From Nitrobacteraceae bacterium AZCC 1564 (GTDB taxonomy: Bacteria; Pseudomonadota; Alphaproteobacteria; Rhizobiales; Xanthobacteraceae), in contig JBAGRR010000001.1 of NCBI GenBank assembly GCA_036924835.1, positions 5,533,001 through 5,597,000 of the forward strand: a stretch of DNA of 64,000 nucleotides, in the 5' to 3' direction. The notes beneath the pieces were generated by a model. The model did no database searches and was not told where the DNA came from. It was given only the letters and a program-made list of their open reading frames with translations. Positions 7,893 through 16,070 of the stretch are shown in pieces. A program made the position numbers and the translations under genes. Every line of letters starts with the position of its first letter. The first letter of the stretch is position 1.

Positions 7893-7926
7893 GCACGGCG
7901 TCTCTGCGGAGGCACCGTTTTCTTTT
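7893..7926 (+). terminator. Terminator copy before the intact tail-fibre gene
   Basis: Third copy of the post-effector hairpin, with two arm mismatches, followed by TTTTCTTTTT. The intact fibre ATG lies only 13 bp further on, so the fibre gene needs its own promoter or read-through. Confidence 0.55.
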
Positions 7927-7938
7927 TGGAGAGAATGC

Positions 7939-8934
7939 ATGTCAGGTTTTTACACATGGTCCCGTACGGCGTCGGCTAACGCGAGCGCGGATAACGCGGT
8001 CAACTGGGCCGAAGGCATGGCGCCATCGGCAGTGAACGATAGCGGGCGCGGCATGATGGCGTCCGCCGCCAAATGGCGCGACGACATCTCCGGTGCGCTG
8101 GTGACATCCGGCTCGCCCACGGCTTACACCGTCGCAAGCTATCAAGGCTTCGACACGCTCGCGCATCTCGATGGCCAGCAGATCGCTTTCACGCCTCATT
8201 TCACCAATGGCGCGACAGTGACGCTGGCGGTGGATGGGCTTGGCGCGAAGCCTTTGCGCAGCGCGCCTGGCGTGGAGTTGCCTGCGGCGATGCTGATCGC
8301 CGGCAGTCCCTATGTCGTGACCTACTACAACGCGACGGGTGAGTTTATCCTGCAGGGCTTCCATCAATTGCCAGAAGTCATCCCGATCGGCGGCTGCATT
8401 CCGTATCTCGGTACAACGGTGCCTAACAGCAATTTCGCCTTTCCATTCGGGCAGACTTTTTCGCGGACGGTCTATTCGAAGTTGTTTGCGTTGGTCGGCA
8501 CGACGTTCGGACCCGGCGATGGTTCGACCACCTTCAATGGCCCTGACATCCGCGGTCGCGCCTTCTTCGGGCTCGATAATATGGGTGGTAACGCAGCCAA
8601 CCGCATTACTTCTGGAGGCAGTGGCATTTCCGGCGCGACAGTGGGGGCGGCGGGTGGGGCTGAGACGGTTACGCTTACTTCAGCGCAAATCCCCGCGCAC
8701 ACGCATCCAAACACGCTGAACGATCCGGGTCATACTCACACATATATTCGAGCTGTCGCGCAGCCAACGTGGCAGCCTGCGGGAACGTTTGCGATGAGTA
8801 CGAGCGTGACGGATAACACGAGCACGTCGTTCACTGGTATCACAATCAACAACGCAGCAAACACTGGCGGCAACGGCGCGCACACCAACATGCCGCCCGC
8901 GTTCATTTGCCCGGTAATCATGCGGATCATTTAG
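7939..8934 (+). CDS. Phage tail-collar fibre protein
   Basis: 331 residues. The C-terminal half is a tail-collar domain: PIGGCIPYLG ... NFAFPFGQTFSRTVYSKLFALVGTTFG, GPDIRGRAFFGLDNMG, AQIPAHTHPNTLNDPGHTHTY and the ending MPPAFICPVIMRII, all standard for short tail fibres that contact the host surface. The N-terminus MSGFYTWSRTASANASADNAVNWAEGM is the part duplicated at 4973 and 6110. It is the only complete copy. RBS GGAGAG. Confidence 0.9.
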   Translation: MSGFYTWSRTASANASADNAVNWAEGMAPSAVNDSGRGMMASAAKWRDDISGALVTSGSPTAYTVASYQGFDTLAHLDGQQIAFTPHFTNGATVTLAVDGLGAKPLRSAPGVELPAAMLIAGSPYVVTYYNATGEFILQGFHQLPEVIPIGGCIPYLGTTVPNSNFAFPFGQTFSRTVYSKLFALVGTTFGPGDGSTTFNGPDIRGRAFFGLDNMGGNAANRITSGGSGISGATVGAAGGAETVTLTSAQIPAHTHPNTLNDPGHTHTYIRAVAQPTWQPAGTFAMSTSVTDNTSTSFTGITINNAANTGGNGAHTNMPPAFICPVIMRII

Positions 8935-9082
8935 CGGAGGGCGCCTGCATGTCGCCGAGAGTTGTAATCAGTCGCGCGCTGGAAGTCTTCCGAGCAGGTG
9001 GTAAGCTGACCTCCAATATTTTCGATGGGCCGCACTCCGATTGCCCAATCCACCCATCGGAGCGGTCTTCGCTCGGCGCAGA

Positions 9083-10021
9083 TCAGCCAAAGCTCTTGAT
9101 GGTTTTCAGCAGTCCTTCTCTAGCGGGGACCGGAAAGCTCGAGATCTGCAAAGCCTTTTTTATCCTCTGATTGTCGACGACGTAGTTCTCGGTCAGCTTC
9201 CGCAGCCGCTCCGTATTCAACGGCAGCCGGAGCGTGTCTCCTGCGCGCGCCGCGGTCTGCAGAAGGCGGGGCGGAAGGTTCCACAAGCGAGGCTTTCGGT
9301 GCAATGCTGTGGCGATCAATCGGATGACTTCGTTTGTGGAGAGTGCATCATCATCCGCCAGCTGATAGGCGCCGCCAGGAATCTCGGGCTTTTGCAGCAG
9401 TGCGGTCACGGCGAAGCATAGGTTTTCGACGCTCAGGAACGAGCGTTGGTTCTGAAACGCTGCAAGCGGATAGGGGATTCCGCTTTTGACAAACCGATAG
9501 AGTAGATTCAGGTTTCCCTTATTGCCGGGACCGTGGATCATGCTCGGGCGAAGGATGAACACGCGCTTTCCGGCTGAAGGCTCACGGCTCGAAAGATACC
9601 GTTCTGCAGCCAGCTTTGATTGTCCGTAAGGCGTTTGGGGTATCGGCTCTGAGCTTTCGTAAAGGACGTTCGGCACCTCGTCGGCAATGGCTTTCACGCT
9701 GCTGACAAAAATGAAATCCCGCGCAGTGCTCTGCAGGAAAAGATCATAGAGGCGAGACGTCAGCCCGGTATTGACGGCAAAATACTCGTCTGCATTCGAG
9801 GTGCCACGAACGTCATGGGCCTTGCCGGCCAGATGGATGACGGCGACCGCGCCATTCAGAAAATCGGCGGACATGTCATTCCATTGACAATAGTCGTCGT
9901 CTCGCGTGTTCGCTGCGGAAGGACTGCGGCCGATGGAGGCCAAGTGATATTGCCCCTGAACGTAATTCGCCAGGTTCTGTCCGACGAAGCCGCTTTTTCC
10001 GGTGATAACCAATCGTTGCAT
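9083..10021 (-). CDS. NAD-dependent epimerase/dehydratase of nucleotide-sugar type
   Basis: About 312 residues. An N-terminal Rossmann fold carries TGKSGFVGQNL (TGxxGxxG), VIHLAGKAHD, SSVKA and the catalytic YGQSK (YxxxK). This is an extended SDR like UDP-sugar 4-epimerases or O-antigen enzymes. The body of the protein is collinear with the family. It lies antisense between the tail fibre and the lysis genes. If it belongs to the prophage, changing surface sugars (receptor masking) is the obvious role; if it is a host gene, the prophage boundary is left of it. Confidence 0.85.
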   Translation of the reverse strand: MQRLVITGKSGFVGQNLANYVQGQYHLASIGRSPSAANTRDDDYCQWNDMSADFLNGAVAVIHLAGKAHDVRGTSNADEYFAVNTGLTSRLYDLFLQSTARDFIFVSSVKAIADEVPNVLYESSEPIPQTPYGQSKLAAERYLSSREPSAGKRVFILRPSMIHGPGNKGNLNLLYRFVKSGIPYPLAAFQNQRSFLSVENLCFAVTALLQKPEIPGGAYQLADDDALSTNEVIRLIATALHRKPRLWNLPPRLLQTAARAGDTLRLPLNTERLRKLTENYVVDNQRIKKALQISSFPVPAREGLLKTIKSFG

Positions 10022-10039
10022 TGTCATGTCATTGCTTGC

Positions 10040-10429
10040 TTACACGGGGCGTCTTGGCTCCATCAAGCACCAATGTCCGGGCGATACGCGATACCTCGCA
10101 CCGATGCGGCCTGACTCGATTGGAAATGCGACCACCGTTTCAGACAAATGACCACCCACATCAGGTGTGATGGCGGACGCGCAACCTTCCCAATGAGAGC
10201 CGTTGAGATGAGGCTTGCTGACTTTGATATCCGTGGCATTCCCGACAAAGACGCTTGTGGGATTAGATTTCACGAGCTGGGCGACATCAGGCTCCGGATC
10301 GACCGGCGGTTGATAGGTCTCTTTTGACTTGAGGGCGAATGGAATGAACCTGTCGGTGAGGTCACTTACGCCGCAACCGCCCAACATGATGCTCGAAACG
10401 CAGAGTGCGATCACTGTCTGAATTTTCAT
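10040..10429 (-). CDS. Small lipoprotein
   Basis: 129 residues; I take MKIQTV as start. A lipobox (LGGC, Cys at about residue 19) follows a hydrophobic signal. The mature part has three further cysteines and ends CLMEPRRPV; no domain recognised. It lies 18 bp upstream of the epimerase on the same strand, so the two are probably co-transcribed. Confidence 0.7.
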   Translation of the reverse strand: MKIQTVIALCVSSIMLGGCGVSDLTDRFIPFALKSKETYQPPVDPEPDVAQLVKSNPTSVFVGNATDIKVSKPHLNGSHWEGCASAITPDVGGHLSETVVAFPIESGRIGARYRVSPGHWCLMEPRRPV

Positions 10430-10473
10430 TCGCGGCAAACTATCTGGATTTTCCGCTTCCGCAATACCCCATT

Positions 10474-10549
10474 CTAGTGGTCCGATTCTAACGTTCGCAC
10501 CCCGTCTCGGCGTGCACTCTAGCGAACGTTAGAATCGAAAGACCACTAG
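10474..10549. repeat. CTAG palindrome, family A
   Basis: Arms CTAGTGGTCC-GATTCTAACGTTCGC and GCGAACGTTAGAATC-GAAAGACCACTAG pair almost fully around a short loop. Exactly 13 bp (caaatataagatt) separate it from the next element. Confidence 0.9.
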
Positions 10550-10562
10550 CAAATATAAGATT

Positions 10563-10643
10563 CTAGTGGAGCTTTTGGATTTGACGTTCGCATCACGAAG
10601 TTCGCGGCAAGCAGGCTGGCGAACGGAAAATCCGCTCCACTAG
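10563..10643. repeat. CTAG palindrome, family B
   Basis: Left arm CTAGTGGAGC...TTTGACGTTCGC, right arm GCGAACG...ATCCGCTCCACTAG, 81 bp. It ends 18 bp before the ribosome site of the lysozyme-like gene, so it may act in that gene's 5' leader. Confidence 0.85.
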
Positions 10644-10671
10644 CACGCAAAATTCATATTTGGAGATAAAC

Positions 10672-11376
10672 ATGCCAGATCTCGCATCTTTGCGGGCGCG
10701 GAATGCTGCGCGCTGGGCAAATGCCAAGCTTACACGCGCGTCTGAATTTGGGCCAGTCGCGGCTCGATTGGCGGCTCCCGCTGCCAAAGCGCGATACCAA
10801 GCCATTGAAGCGAAGACGGGAGTGCCATGGTTCTTCATCGCCGTGGTGCACCAGCGCGAGTCTTCGCAGGACTGGTCACGCAGCCTCGCGCAGGGTGATC
10901 CGTGGAATAAAAAATCGACCCATGTGCCGAAGGGGCGAGGGCCGTTTGCGTCATTCGAAGACGCTGCGGTTGATGCCCTGACGAACTGTGCGCCTTATGC
11001 TGCGCGCAACACGGACTGGAGCATCGGCGGTCTACTGACGTTGCTCGAGCAGTATAATGGGCTCGGGTATTTCAACCGCGGCTTGCCCAGCCCCTACGTC
11101 TGGTCGGGGACCGATCAGTACATCAAAGGCAAATACGTCGCGGACGGCAAGTTCGATCCGAATGTCGTCGACAAGCAGCTCGGCTGTGCTGGTCTCATCC
11201 TTGCGATGATGCAGATCGACTCGAGCATCAAACTTGAGACTGTCGAAGGGCCCGCGGGCGTCGCGATGAAGCCGCCGGCCGAATCGCCCACTCCGTCACC
11301 GGTCAATCCAGCCAAAGGCAGTCTCGGCGCCCTGATCGCAGGATTCATAGCGTCTATCTTCAACCGCGCGGCATAA
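10672..11376 (+). CDS. Lysozyme-like phage endolysin
   Basis: 234 residues; ATG at 10672 is chosen because TGGAGA lies just upstream, although an in-frame TTG precedes it. The fold region has a catalytic-type glutamate in HQRESSQDW, a GDPW segment and YNGLGYFNRGLPSPYVWSGTDQY, matching the lysozyme-like endolysins of rhizobial phages. The C-terminus is a Pro/Ala linker ending in a short hydrophobic helix (LIAGFIASIF). First gene of a four-gene lysis block. Confidence 0.8.
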   Translation: MPDLASLRARNAARWANAKLTRASEFGPVAARLAAPAAKARYQAIEAKTGVPWFFIAVVHQRESSQDWSRSLAQGDPWNKKSTHVPKGRGPFASFEDAAVDALTNCAPYAARNTDWSIGGLLTLLEQYNGLGYFNRGLPSPYVWSGTDQYIKGKYVADGKFDPNVVDKQLGCAGLILAMMQIDSSIKLETVEGPAGVAMKPPAESPTPSPVNPAKGSLGALIAGFIASIFNRAA

Positions 11377-11385
11377 GGAGATGAC

Positions 11386-11802
11386 ATGCTCGCAATGGTT
11401 TTGCTCGTTCTTGCCATCGTTATCGCGATCTACGTTTTCATCGTTCGGCCGATCCTGAAAACTCAGCCTGCGTTTTCCGAGGCGTTCAAGGCGGAGGCGT
11501 CGTTTTTCGACAAGGTGCGGGCCAAGGTCGTCGGCTGGCGCACGCGCATTGCCGCGCGGCTGACCATGCTCGCGGGTTTGTTCGTGGGCCTATACGATCA
11601 AGCCTTGCCGATCATCACAGGGCAGGACTGGACACCCCTGACGGCAAAGGTCCCTGCATGGGCATTGCCGGTTGGCATGGTCGGTGTCGGCCTGTTGTTT
11701 GCCTGGCTGCGGAAGATCACCGACAATCCGCCGCAGATCGTGACGCAGAAGGATGATGATGGCGTTGCAAAAGTCGTCGATGTGATCAAGCCGGCGGCCT
11801 GA
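11386..11802 (+). CDS. Phage lysis-block membrane protein
   Basis: 138 residues with an N-terminal hydrophobic helix (MLAMVLLVLAIVIAIYVFIV) and a second hydrophobic segment at ~95-108. It sits 9 bp after the lysozyme-like gene and 2 bp before the next, in one operon. Such proteins in this position serve as holin or spanin-like factors, but no family motif is clear. Confidence 0.65.
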   Translation: MLAMVLLVLAIVIAIYVFIVRPILKTQPAFSEAFKAEASFFDKVRAKVVGWRTRIAARLTMLAGLFVGLYDQALPIITGQDWTPLTAKVPAWALPVGMVGVGLLFAWLRKITDNPPQIVTQKDDDGVAKVVDVIKPAA

Positions 11803-11804
11803 TC

Positions 11805-12191
11805 ATGTTCTGGTCCTGGCTTGGAAGTTTCCTCGCGGGCCCGCTGCTCGGCAAGGCGCTCGACGCATACAAGGCGAAGCTTGCGGCGGGCAATACCGAT
11901 GCTGGCATCGCGGCTGACTTTGCGGCGAAAGAAATCCTGCTGCAACAGCGTGAAGCGGAGCTGCAGACGCAATACCGCATCGCTGAAATCGGCCGCTGGT
12001 ATGAACCCGACAAAATCATGGGTTATGCGGTGGCGATCTATTTCGCCAAGCTTCTGATCATCGACAAAGTGATGGGGTGGGGGGTGACGGATCCGCTGAC
12101 CGGATTCGCCGAGACCACGGCCAATCTCATCGTCGCGTTCTATTTCGCCAAGCGTGGATTCGAGAACATCGCGCGGATTATCAAGCGATAG
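11805..12191 (+). CDS. Putative holin-like phage protein
   Basis: 128 residues: an amphipathic Ala-rich N-terminus, a charged helix (EILLQQREAELQTQY) and two hydrophobic segments (~68-80 and ~100-118), the arrangement seen in 3TM-type holins beside endolysins. Its stop is followed directly by a CTAG palindrome. Confidence 0.65.
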   Translation: MFWSWLGSFLAGPLLGKALDAYKAKLAAGNTDAGIAADFAAKEILLQQREAELQTQYRIAEIGRWYEPDKIMGYAVAIYFAKLLIIDKVMGWGVTDPLTGFAETTANLIVAFYFAKRGFENIARIIKR

Positions 12192-12265
12192 CTAGTGGAG
12201 CGGATTTGACGTTCGCTACCCTGCGTGCCGCGAATTCGTGATGCGAACGTTAGAATCGGACCACT
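12192..12265. repeat. CTAG palindrome, B/A chimera
   Basis: Left arm is family B (CTAGTGGAGCGGATTTGACG), right arm is family A (CGAACGTTAGAATCGGACCACT). The terminal CTAG is lost on the right. It lies between two lysis-block genes and precedes the ribosome site of the gene at 12277. Confidence 0.8.
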
Positions 12266-12276
12266 CGGAGACGGCC

Positions 12277-12576
12277 ATGCAAGATCATGAAGTTAAGGCC
12301 ATTATCACTGAGGTCCTTGCAGAGCAGAAGCGGCTCTACGGCGTGGAAACGGAGGAGGCCGTTCAGCGCACGATCTCCACGATGCTGACGTCCTTCGGGA
12401 TCGAGGAGGAGGATAGGGCAGAGCTGCGCGCGGACTTCATTCACCTGCGCAAATGGCGCAAGAGCGTCGAGCAGGCGCAAAGCCTGACGCTCAGAGCCAT
12501 GGTCACGATCATCGTTGCCGGCGCAGCCGGCGCGTTGTGGCTCGGGATCAAGACCATGCTGCAGGGGAAAACGTAG
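12277..12576 (+). CDS. Small tail-anchored phage protein
   Basis: 99 residues from MQDHEVKAII, chosen for the GGAG at 12267. A helical charged N-terminus (AEQKRLYGVETEEAVQRTI) is followed by one transmembrane helix near residues 74-93 and a short basic tail. This looks like the DUF6127-type small proteins found with phage lysis genes, but I am not certain. Confidence 0.65.
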   Translation: MQDHEVKAIITEVLAEQKRLYGVETEEAVQRTISTMLTSFGIEEEDRAELRADFIHLRKWRKSVEQAQSLTLRAMVTIIVAGAAGALWLGIKTMLQGKT

Positions 12577-12625
12577 TCGTTATCGTCTGGAACGAGGGAC
12601 GAGCTCAGGCCCCGGCCCGCCGCGG

Positions 12626-12763
12626 TCACAAGCTGTCGTCCCAGAGGTCACGCTCCCGGCGCACTTTTACAATCAAAAGCACGCCTATCACGAAGAATGC
12701 GCCGGCGAGGAGAAGATAAACCAGCGCAACGGGAAGGATGGCTTGCTCCAAAAATCTTTCCAT
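12626..12763 (-). CDS. 45-residue single-helix membrane protein
   Basis: Frame MERFLEQAIL followed by a 22-residue hydrophobic helix (PVALVYLLLAGAFFVIGVLLI) and a basic end KVRRERDLWDDSL. No strong ribosome site is seen. The clean helix and charge pattern support a real protein. The rest of 12577-13007 shows nothing coding. Confidence 0.45.
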   Translation of the reverse strand: MERFLEQAILPVALVYLLLAGAFFVIGVLLIVKVRRERDLWDDSL

Positions 12764-13007
12764 GGTTCAACAGCCAGACATGCGTCTTTGCAGACTCAAC
12801 TCGCCATGCGCAGCAAGGCGATCCATCCCCTTAGCAGACGGTAGTGCGTGTGGCTTGGACAGGCCGGCACTGTCTCTTGGACCTAGCGGTACTCCCGATC
12901 ATTTCATGATGAACAGCGCGAGGTTTTCGGTCTCGTTGTCTTGACCGGCGGAAATGGCGACTTTCTATTTCGCCGTGCCTTTGGCTCTCATTTTCCGCGA
13001 GGACGCA

Positions 13008-13355
13008 ATGCGATTGCCCGCCATCTCCATGTTTTTCCTTTTGCTTGTTTCTGCGAATGCTGTTGCCGAGGATGGCATCATGCGCGGCTATGGCCTCTCG
13101 CAATGTTCGGAGCTGATTTCCAAGCACAAGAAGGACAAGCGGTTTACCGAGATTATCTACGGCACGTGGATGGTCGGGTTTATCTCCGGAATCAACATGC
13201 AGCTGTTTTCAGATGAAAGGCCCCGGCATCTGATACCGGAGCCGGCCAAAGTATTTGAGGGGGTAAGGCAGAGGTGCGAGAGTAAGCCTGATGCGTATGT
13301 TTTTGCGGTGTTGGTGGATTATGTCGCGACACTCCCTCCGGGCACGAAGAAATAG
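13008..13355 (+). CDS. Secreted Rap1a/Tai-like small protein
   Basis: 115 residues from MRLPAISMFF, a signal peptide ending near ANAVAED. The mature domain has GLSQCSEL and VRQRCESKPD cysteines and the Y-G-T-W-M-V-G-F-I-S-G core common to the Rap1a/Tai immunity family fold. I treat that as resemblance. Start preferred over 12954 because the shorter form begins directly with the signal peptide. Confidence 0.65.
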   Translation: MRLPAISMFFLLLVSANAVAEDGIMRGYGLSQCSELISKHKKDKRFTEIIYGTWMVGFISGINMQLFSDERPRHLIPEPAKVFEGVRQRCESKPDAYVFAVLVDYVATLPPGTKK

Positions 13356-13376
13356 GCGGGTATTGGCTGTGCCCGC

Positions 13377-13621
13377 TCAGTCCAGCATGATCCAAACCGG
13401 CGCGTGATCGCTTGCCCCCAATGAGGCCCGGACCTTGCGATCTACACCTGCGCCGCAGAGCCGCGCGGCAAGGTCTTTTGTCGCAGCCGCGTTGGGAAAG
13501 GCGGAAGGTTCGCACTTCAGTTGCTGGAGACAAACGATGTCAGGCTTGGCTTTCTTTTGCCACGCGAGACGGAGCGGCAGGCGCTTGTTGATGTCGTTGA
13601 TGTCGAAGTCGCAACCTTCAT
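13377..13621 (-). pseudogene. xthA: Decayed exonuclease III
   Basis: Reverse-strand sequence recovers FDINDINKRLPLRLAWQKKAKPD (ExoIII N-terminus) after correcting a one-base deletion after codon 4, then IVCLQQLKCE, and jumps directly to the C-terminal DRKVRASLGASDHAPVWIMLD. Only ~80 of ~260 residues remain, so the catalytic core is deleted and it cannot be active. Confidence 0.8.
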
Positions 13622-13641
13622 GCTGTCGTGAGGCTCACGCC

Positions 13642-13734
13642 TCACAGCACCAGCTCGAACATCAAAATGACGAGTGCGGCGGCGATCGCCCAGCAGAGCA
13701 GGCGATCCTCGGCGATGGCGTGGATTATTTTCAT
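13642..13734 (-). CDS. 30-residue membrane peptide
   Basis: MKIIHAIAEDRLLCW followed by AIAAALVILMFELVL: a charged start and a single hydrophobic helix reaching the stop. It is too short for firm support. It lies 20 bp upstream of the xthA remnant on the same strand. Confidence 0.35.
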   Translation of the reverse strand: MKIIHAIAEDRLLCWAIAAALVILMFELVL

Positions 13735-13940
13735 GATGCAGCCTGGATTGTTCCGCCCGAATAAAAATCGGCAATTCGGTGGCGGCGCTTTCGTTCCGGA
13801 TAATCGTATGACGTGCGTGCATGGAGCGATTGCATTTACGGCAAGTCAGCTCGATCCAAGTCAGCTCGGTCGCTGTTTCGCAAGACCACCTCACGGCCGC
13901 CTTTTTGCCGACGGCGTTTAAATCGACACAGGCGGTGGTG

Positions 13941-14180
13941 TTAGTCCGCCACCGGGAGTCCCAGAAACTTGCGGACGGCTGCCTGCTTGCGCCGCTGCTC
14001 CGTCACCGCATCGCGGCAATCCGGAAACGGAAATCCGGAGACTTGCGCGTGCAATTTCACGGCGTCCGGCGAGCGCTTGAGGATGGCTGAGGCCCGCACC
14101 GGCGGCACCCCTCTCGCGACCAATTTCCGAAGGTGCTCCGTCTGCTCGGGTTTCCAGGTGAGACTCGTGATCTCAGTCAT
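13941..14180 (-). CDS. Small HTH-like protein, paralogue 1
   Basis: 79 residues, MTEITSLTWKPEQTEHLRKLVARGVPPVRASAILKRSPDAVKLHAQVSGF region split into a Myb/GcrA-like N-terminal helix-turn-helix (W-T-x-E...L...G.S...A..L.R....V) and a short FPFPD-containing end. A paralogue with the same WTxxxxxxLKxLVxxGV, RS, VK and GFPFPD positions lies at 16067-16282. DNA binding is inferred. Confidence 0.65.
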   Translation of the reverse strand: MTEITSLTWKPEQTEHLRKLVARGVPPVRASAILKRSPDAVKLHAQVSGFPFPDCRDAVTEQRRKQAAVRKFLGLPVAD

Positions 14181-14512
14181 GCGTGGCCCTCGTGATCGAG
14201 CGTTTTGGCCAACACAACCCGTCAGGCAGCGGCGCGTTCCGCACCCTGCGACAAAGCATACCTCGCACTGCGGCTAGCTTCGGTCATAGGGGCGCCCGGC
14301 GACACCGCGAGGGCCCGAGCAAAGCCCGCTGAATGTCGTCTTCACTCAACCTAGGCTTTCCGTCGTCAATCTGTCCGCTGCCGCCGTGACAGGGTTCGGA
14401 AGGGCTCGGCCGCCGCATGATGCGCTCTCCTCGCTCTCGTGAATGTGAAGTTCGGCCGCGATCCCGCGGCGGTTGTTAGGAACATAACGGCCTACGTCTC
14501 GTTTTACGGGGC

Positions 14513-14626
14513 ATGAGTAGCCACGACCACGATTACGACTGGAACACCAACGAACCAACCGACTGGGCGATTGCGCTCGGCGGAACGGTCGCGGTCATCA
14601 CGCTCGTCTGGATCGCGCTGCTGTAG
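14513..14626 (+). CDS. 37-residue membrane peptide
   Basis: MSSHDHDYDWNTNEPTDWAI followed by a hydrophobic helix ALGGTVAVITLVWIALL to the stop. The hydrophilic His/Asp-rich start plus one helix is a common small-protein design. No known family is recognised. A hairpin with a 9-bp stem lies ~90 bp downstream. Confidence 0.5.
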   Translation: MSSHDHDYDWNTNEPTDWAIALGGTVAVITLVWIALL

Positions 14627-14718
14627 GTTCGTTCGTTGCTTTTTTTGTGCATCGCGCGATTAAGCGCGAAGGGGATGGTGCGCATCTCATTTCTCCGAAT
14701 AGGCGAGGCGATCATGAA

Positions 14719-14747
14719 TAAAGCCGCAGCGCCATGCCGCGGCTTTA
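14719..14747. terminator. Hairpin, possible terminator
   Basis: TAAAGCCGC and GCGGCTTTA form a perfect 9-bp stem around an 11-base loop. It could end transcription from either side; the T run is short. Confidence 0.4.
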
Positions 14748-14785
14748 TCGTCGCAAGGTACGGCTATCCGCCTCGATCCAATCCT

Positions 14786-14971
14786 TCAATCGCGATCGCA
14801 GCCGTGATCATGCCTCGACCCGCCGCCGGAGGATGCAACGGCCGGTGAATGGAGTGACGTCGACAGCAACAGCGTGATTGCAGGCGGGGTTACGACCGCG
14901 AATTTTCCGCATGAAGCAAGAAACTCCCGGCGGTCCTCGTTCCCATCTATTTCCGGTCCATTTGTGGGCAT
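14786..14971 (-). CDS. Small RREFL-type protein with hydrophobic segment
   Basis: 61 residues from [21 protein letters not shown] precedes the ATG. Core RREFLASCGKFAVVTPPAITLLLSTSL is a Tat-like or membrane-targeting stretch of a small family I recall from Bradyrhizobium relatives, followed by a Gly/Ser/His-rich end. Function unknown. The ~230 bp upstream to 15201 show no supported gene. Confidence 0.7.
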   Translation of the reverse strand: MPTNGPEIDGNEDRREFLASCGKFAVVTPPAITLLLSTSLHSPAVASSGGGSRHDHGCDRD

Positions 14972-15201
14972 CTTGAATCTCCTTTGAGATCCATCTTCGG
15001 CCCAGGGCGGGTCAACCATGGATTTACGCCGAATGACGTAGCGGAAGTCAAAACAACAATCATTAAAGTTGTTCCGTACCTCAAAAGCATAACGAGTGGA
15101 GCCATGCGACGCCGGAATGAAGGCTCAGGACTCGCCGGTGCTGTGCTGCCATCAACGCCGCACTCGAAGAGAGTTGTCATTTTAAACTGATTGCTGAAAT
15201 G

Positions 15202-15930
15202 TCAGAGCGGCGGCTTCGTGAGATGAAGGTAGCGCGGATCGAACTGGCCGATCTGTGCGAGCTTGCGCCAATTTTGCACGACGAGCATGCTCTGGCGGAA
15301 GTCCATGGTGTTTGAGACGCGAAGCGCGCTCAGCGTGCGATTGACGGTGGCGATCGACATGCCGAGTGTTTCGCCGAGCTGCGTGAGGCTGATGGGCACG
15401 TGAAATGTATTGTCCTTCGTCAGGCCTGACGCCCTTGCACGATACAACAGTTCGCAAAACAAGTGCGCCATCCGCGCTTCCATCGATCTGGCACTATTGT
15501 TGGTGATTGCCTCGCGCAGGATCGCGGCATCGATCAGCGTCTCGCGCCAGATCGCGAACCCGATCGCCGGCCTGCGGTTGAAGGCTCTGATAATCTCCTT
15601 GTGCGGAATGGAGGCAATGGTGGCGAGGCCGATCGCGCAAACCGCGTGATCCATCTCTTCGATGAACAGCGCCTGTGCATCGGGGAGGTCGCCGGCCATA
15701 TGAAAGGAAAGGTACTGTCGCTGGCCGTTGTCGAGCATGTGATAACGCGCGACTATGCCGGCTATCACCAGTGCCGCAACCTTCGGCACATCGCCTTGGC
15801 GAATGAAATCCTCGCCGGACTGAAGATCACGAAGCTGATAACTGAGCGCGCTGATTTCTGCGACGTCGGCAGCGGAAAGGCGTGAGTGCTCCTTCAGCTT
15901 GCGCAGCAGGGTCTGAGAGGGAAGGTCCAT
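15202..15930 (-). CDS. Crp/Fnr-family transcriptional regulator 1
   Basis: 242 residues from MDLPSQ. Residues ~20-140 are a cyclic-nucleotide-type beta-roll (GEDFIRQGDVPKVAALVIAGIVARY), the C-terminus a winged helix with ISLTQLGETLGMSIATVNRTLSALR. No FNR cysteine cluster is evident at the N-terminus, so it is not an FNR-type iron-sulfur sensor. Targets unknown. It is flanked upstream by a CTAG palindrome. Confidence 0.85.
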   Translation of the reverse strand: MDLPSQTLLRKLKEHSRLSAADVAEISALSYQLRDLQSGEDFIRQGDVPKVAALVIAGIVARYHMLDNGQRQYLSFHMAGDLPDAQALFIEEMDHAVCAIGLATIASIPHKEIIRAFNRRPAIGFAIWRETLIDAAILREAITNNSARSMEARMAHLFCELLYRARASGLTKDNTFHVPISLTQLGETLGMSIATVNRTLSALRVSNTMDFRQSMLVVQNWRKLAQIGQFDPRYLHLTKPPL

Positions 15931-15972
15931 TGCTTGTGGCGCGTTCCAGAAGGCAAACAAAAAGAGCGATTG

Positions 15973-16070
15973 CTAGTGTCCCGAATCCAAAGTTCGCCTC
16001 ATCGTGGTTCAGAAGTTCGTTGGAAGGCCTCGCAGGAAAAGTGATGCTAACTTCTAAACCACCACACTAG
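15973..16070. repeat. CTAG palindrome, C/D chimera
   Basis: Left arm CTAGTGTCCCGAATCCAAAG is family C; the inner TGGTTCAGAAGTTCG and right arm ending CCACCACACTAG are family D. The TAG at its right end is adjacent to the stop of the gene at 16067-16282. Confidence 0.85.

Noticed and set aside
14947-15180. Reverse 77-residue frame upstream of the RREFL-type gene
   Set aside because: No ribosome site and mixed content; the in-frame 3' part overlaps the supported gene in another frame.
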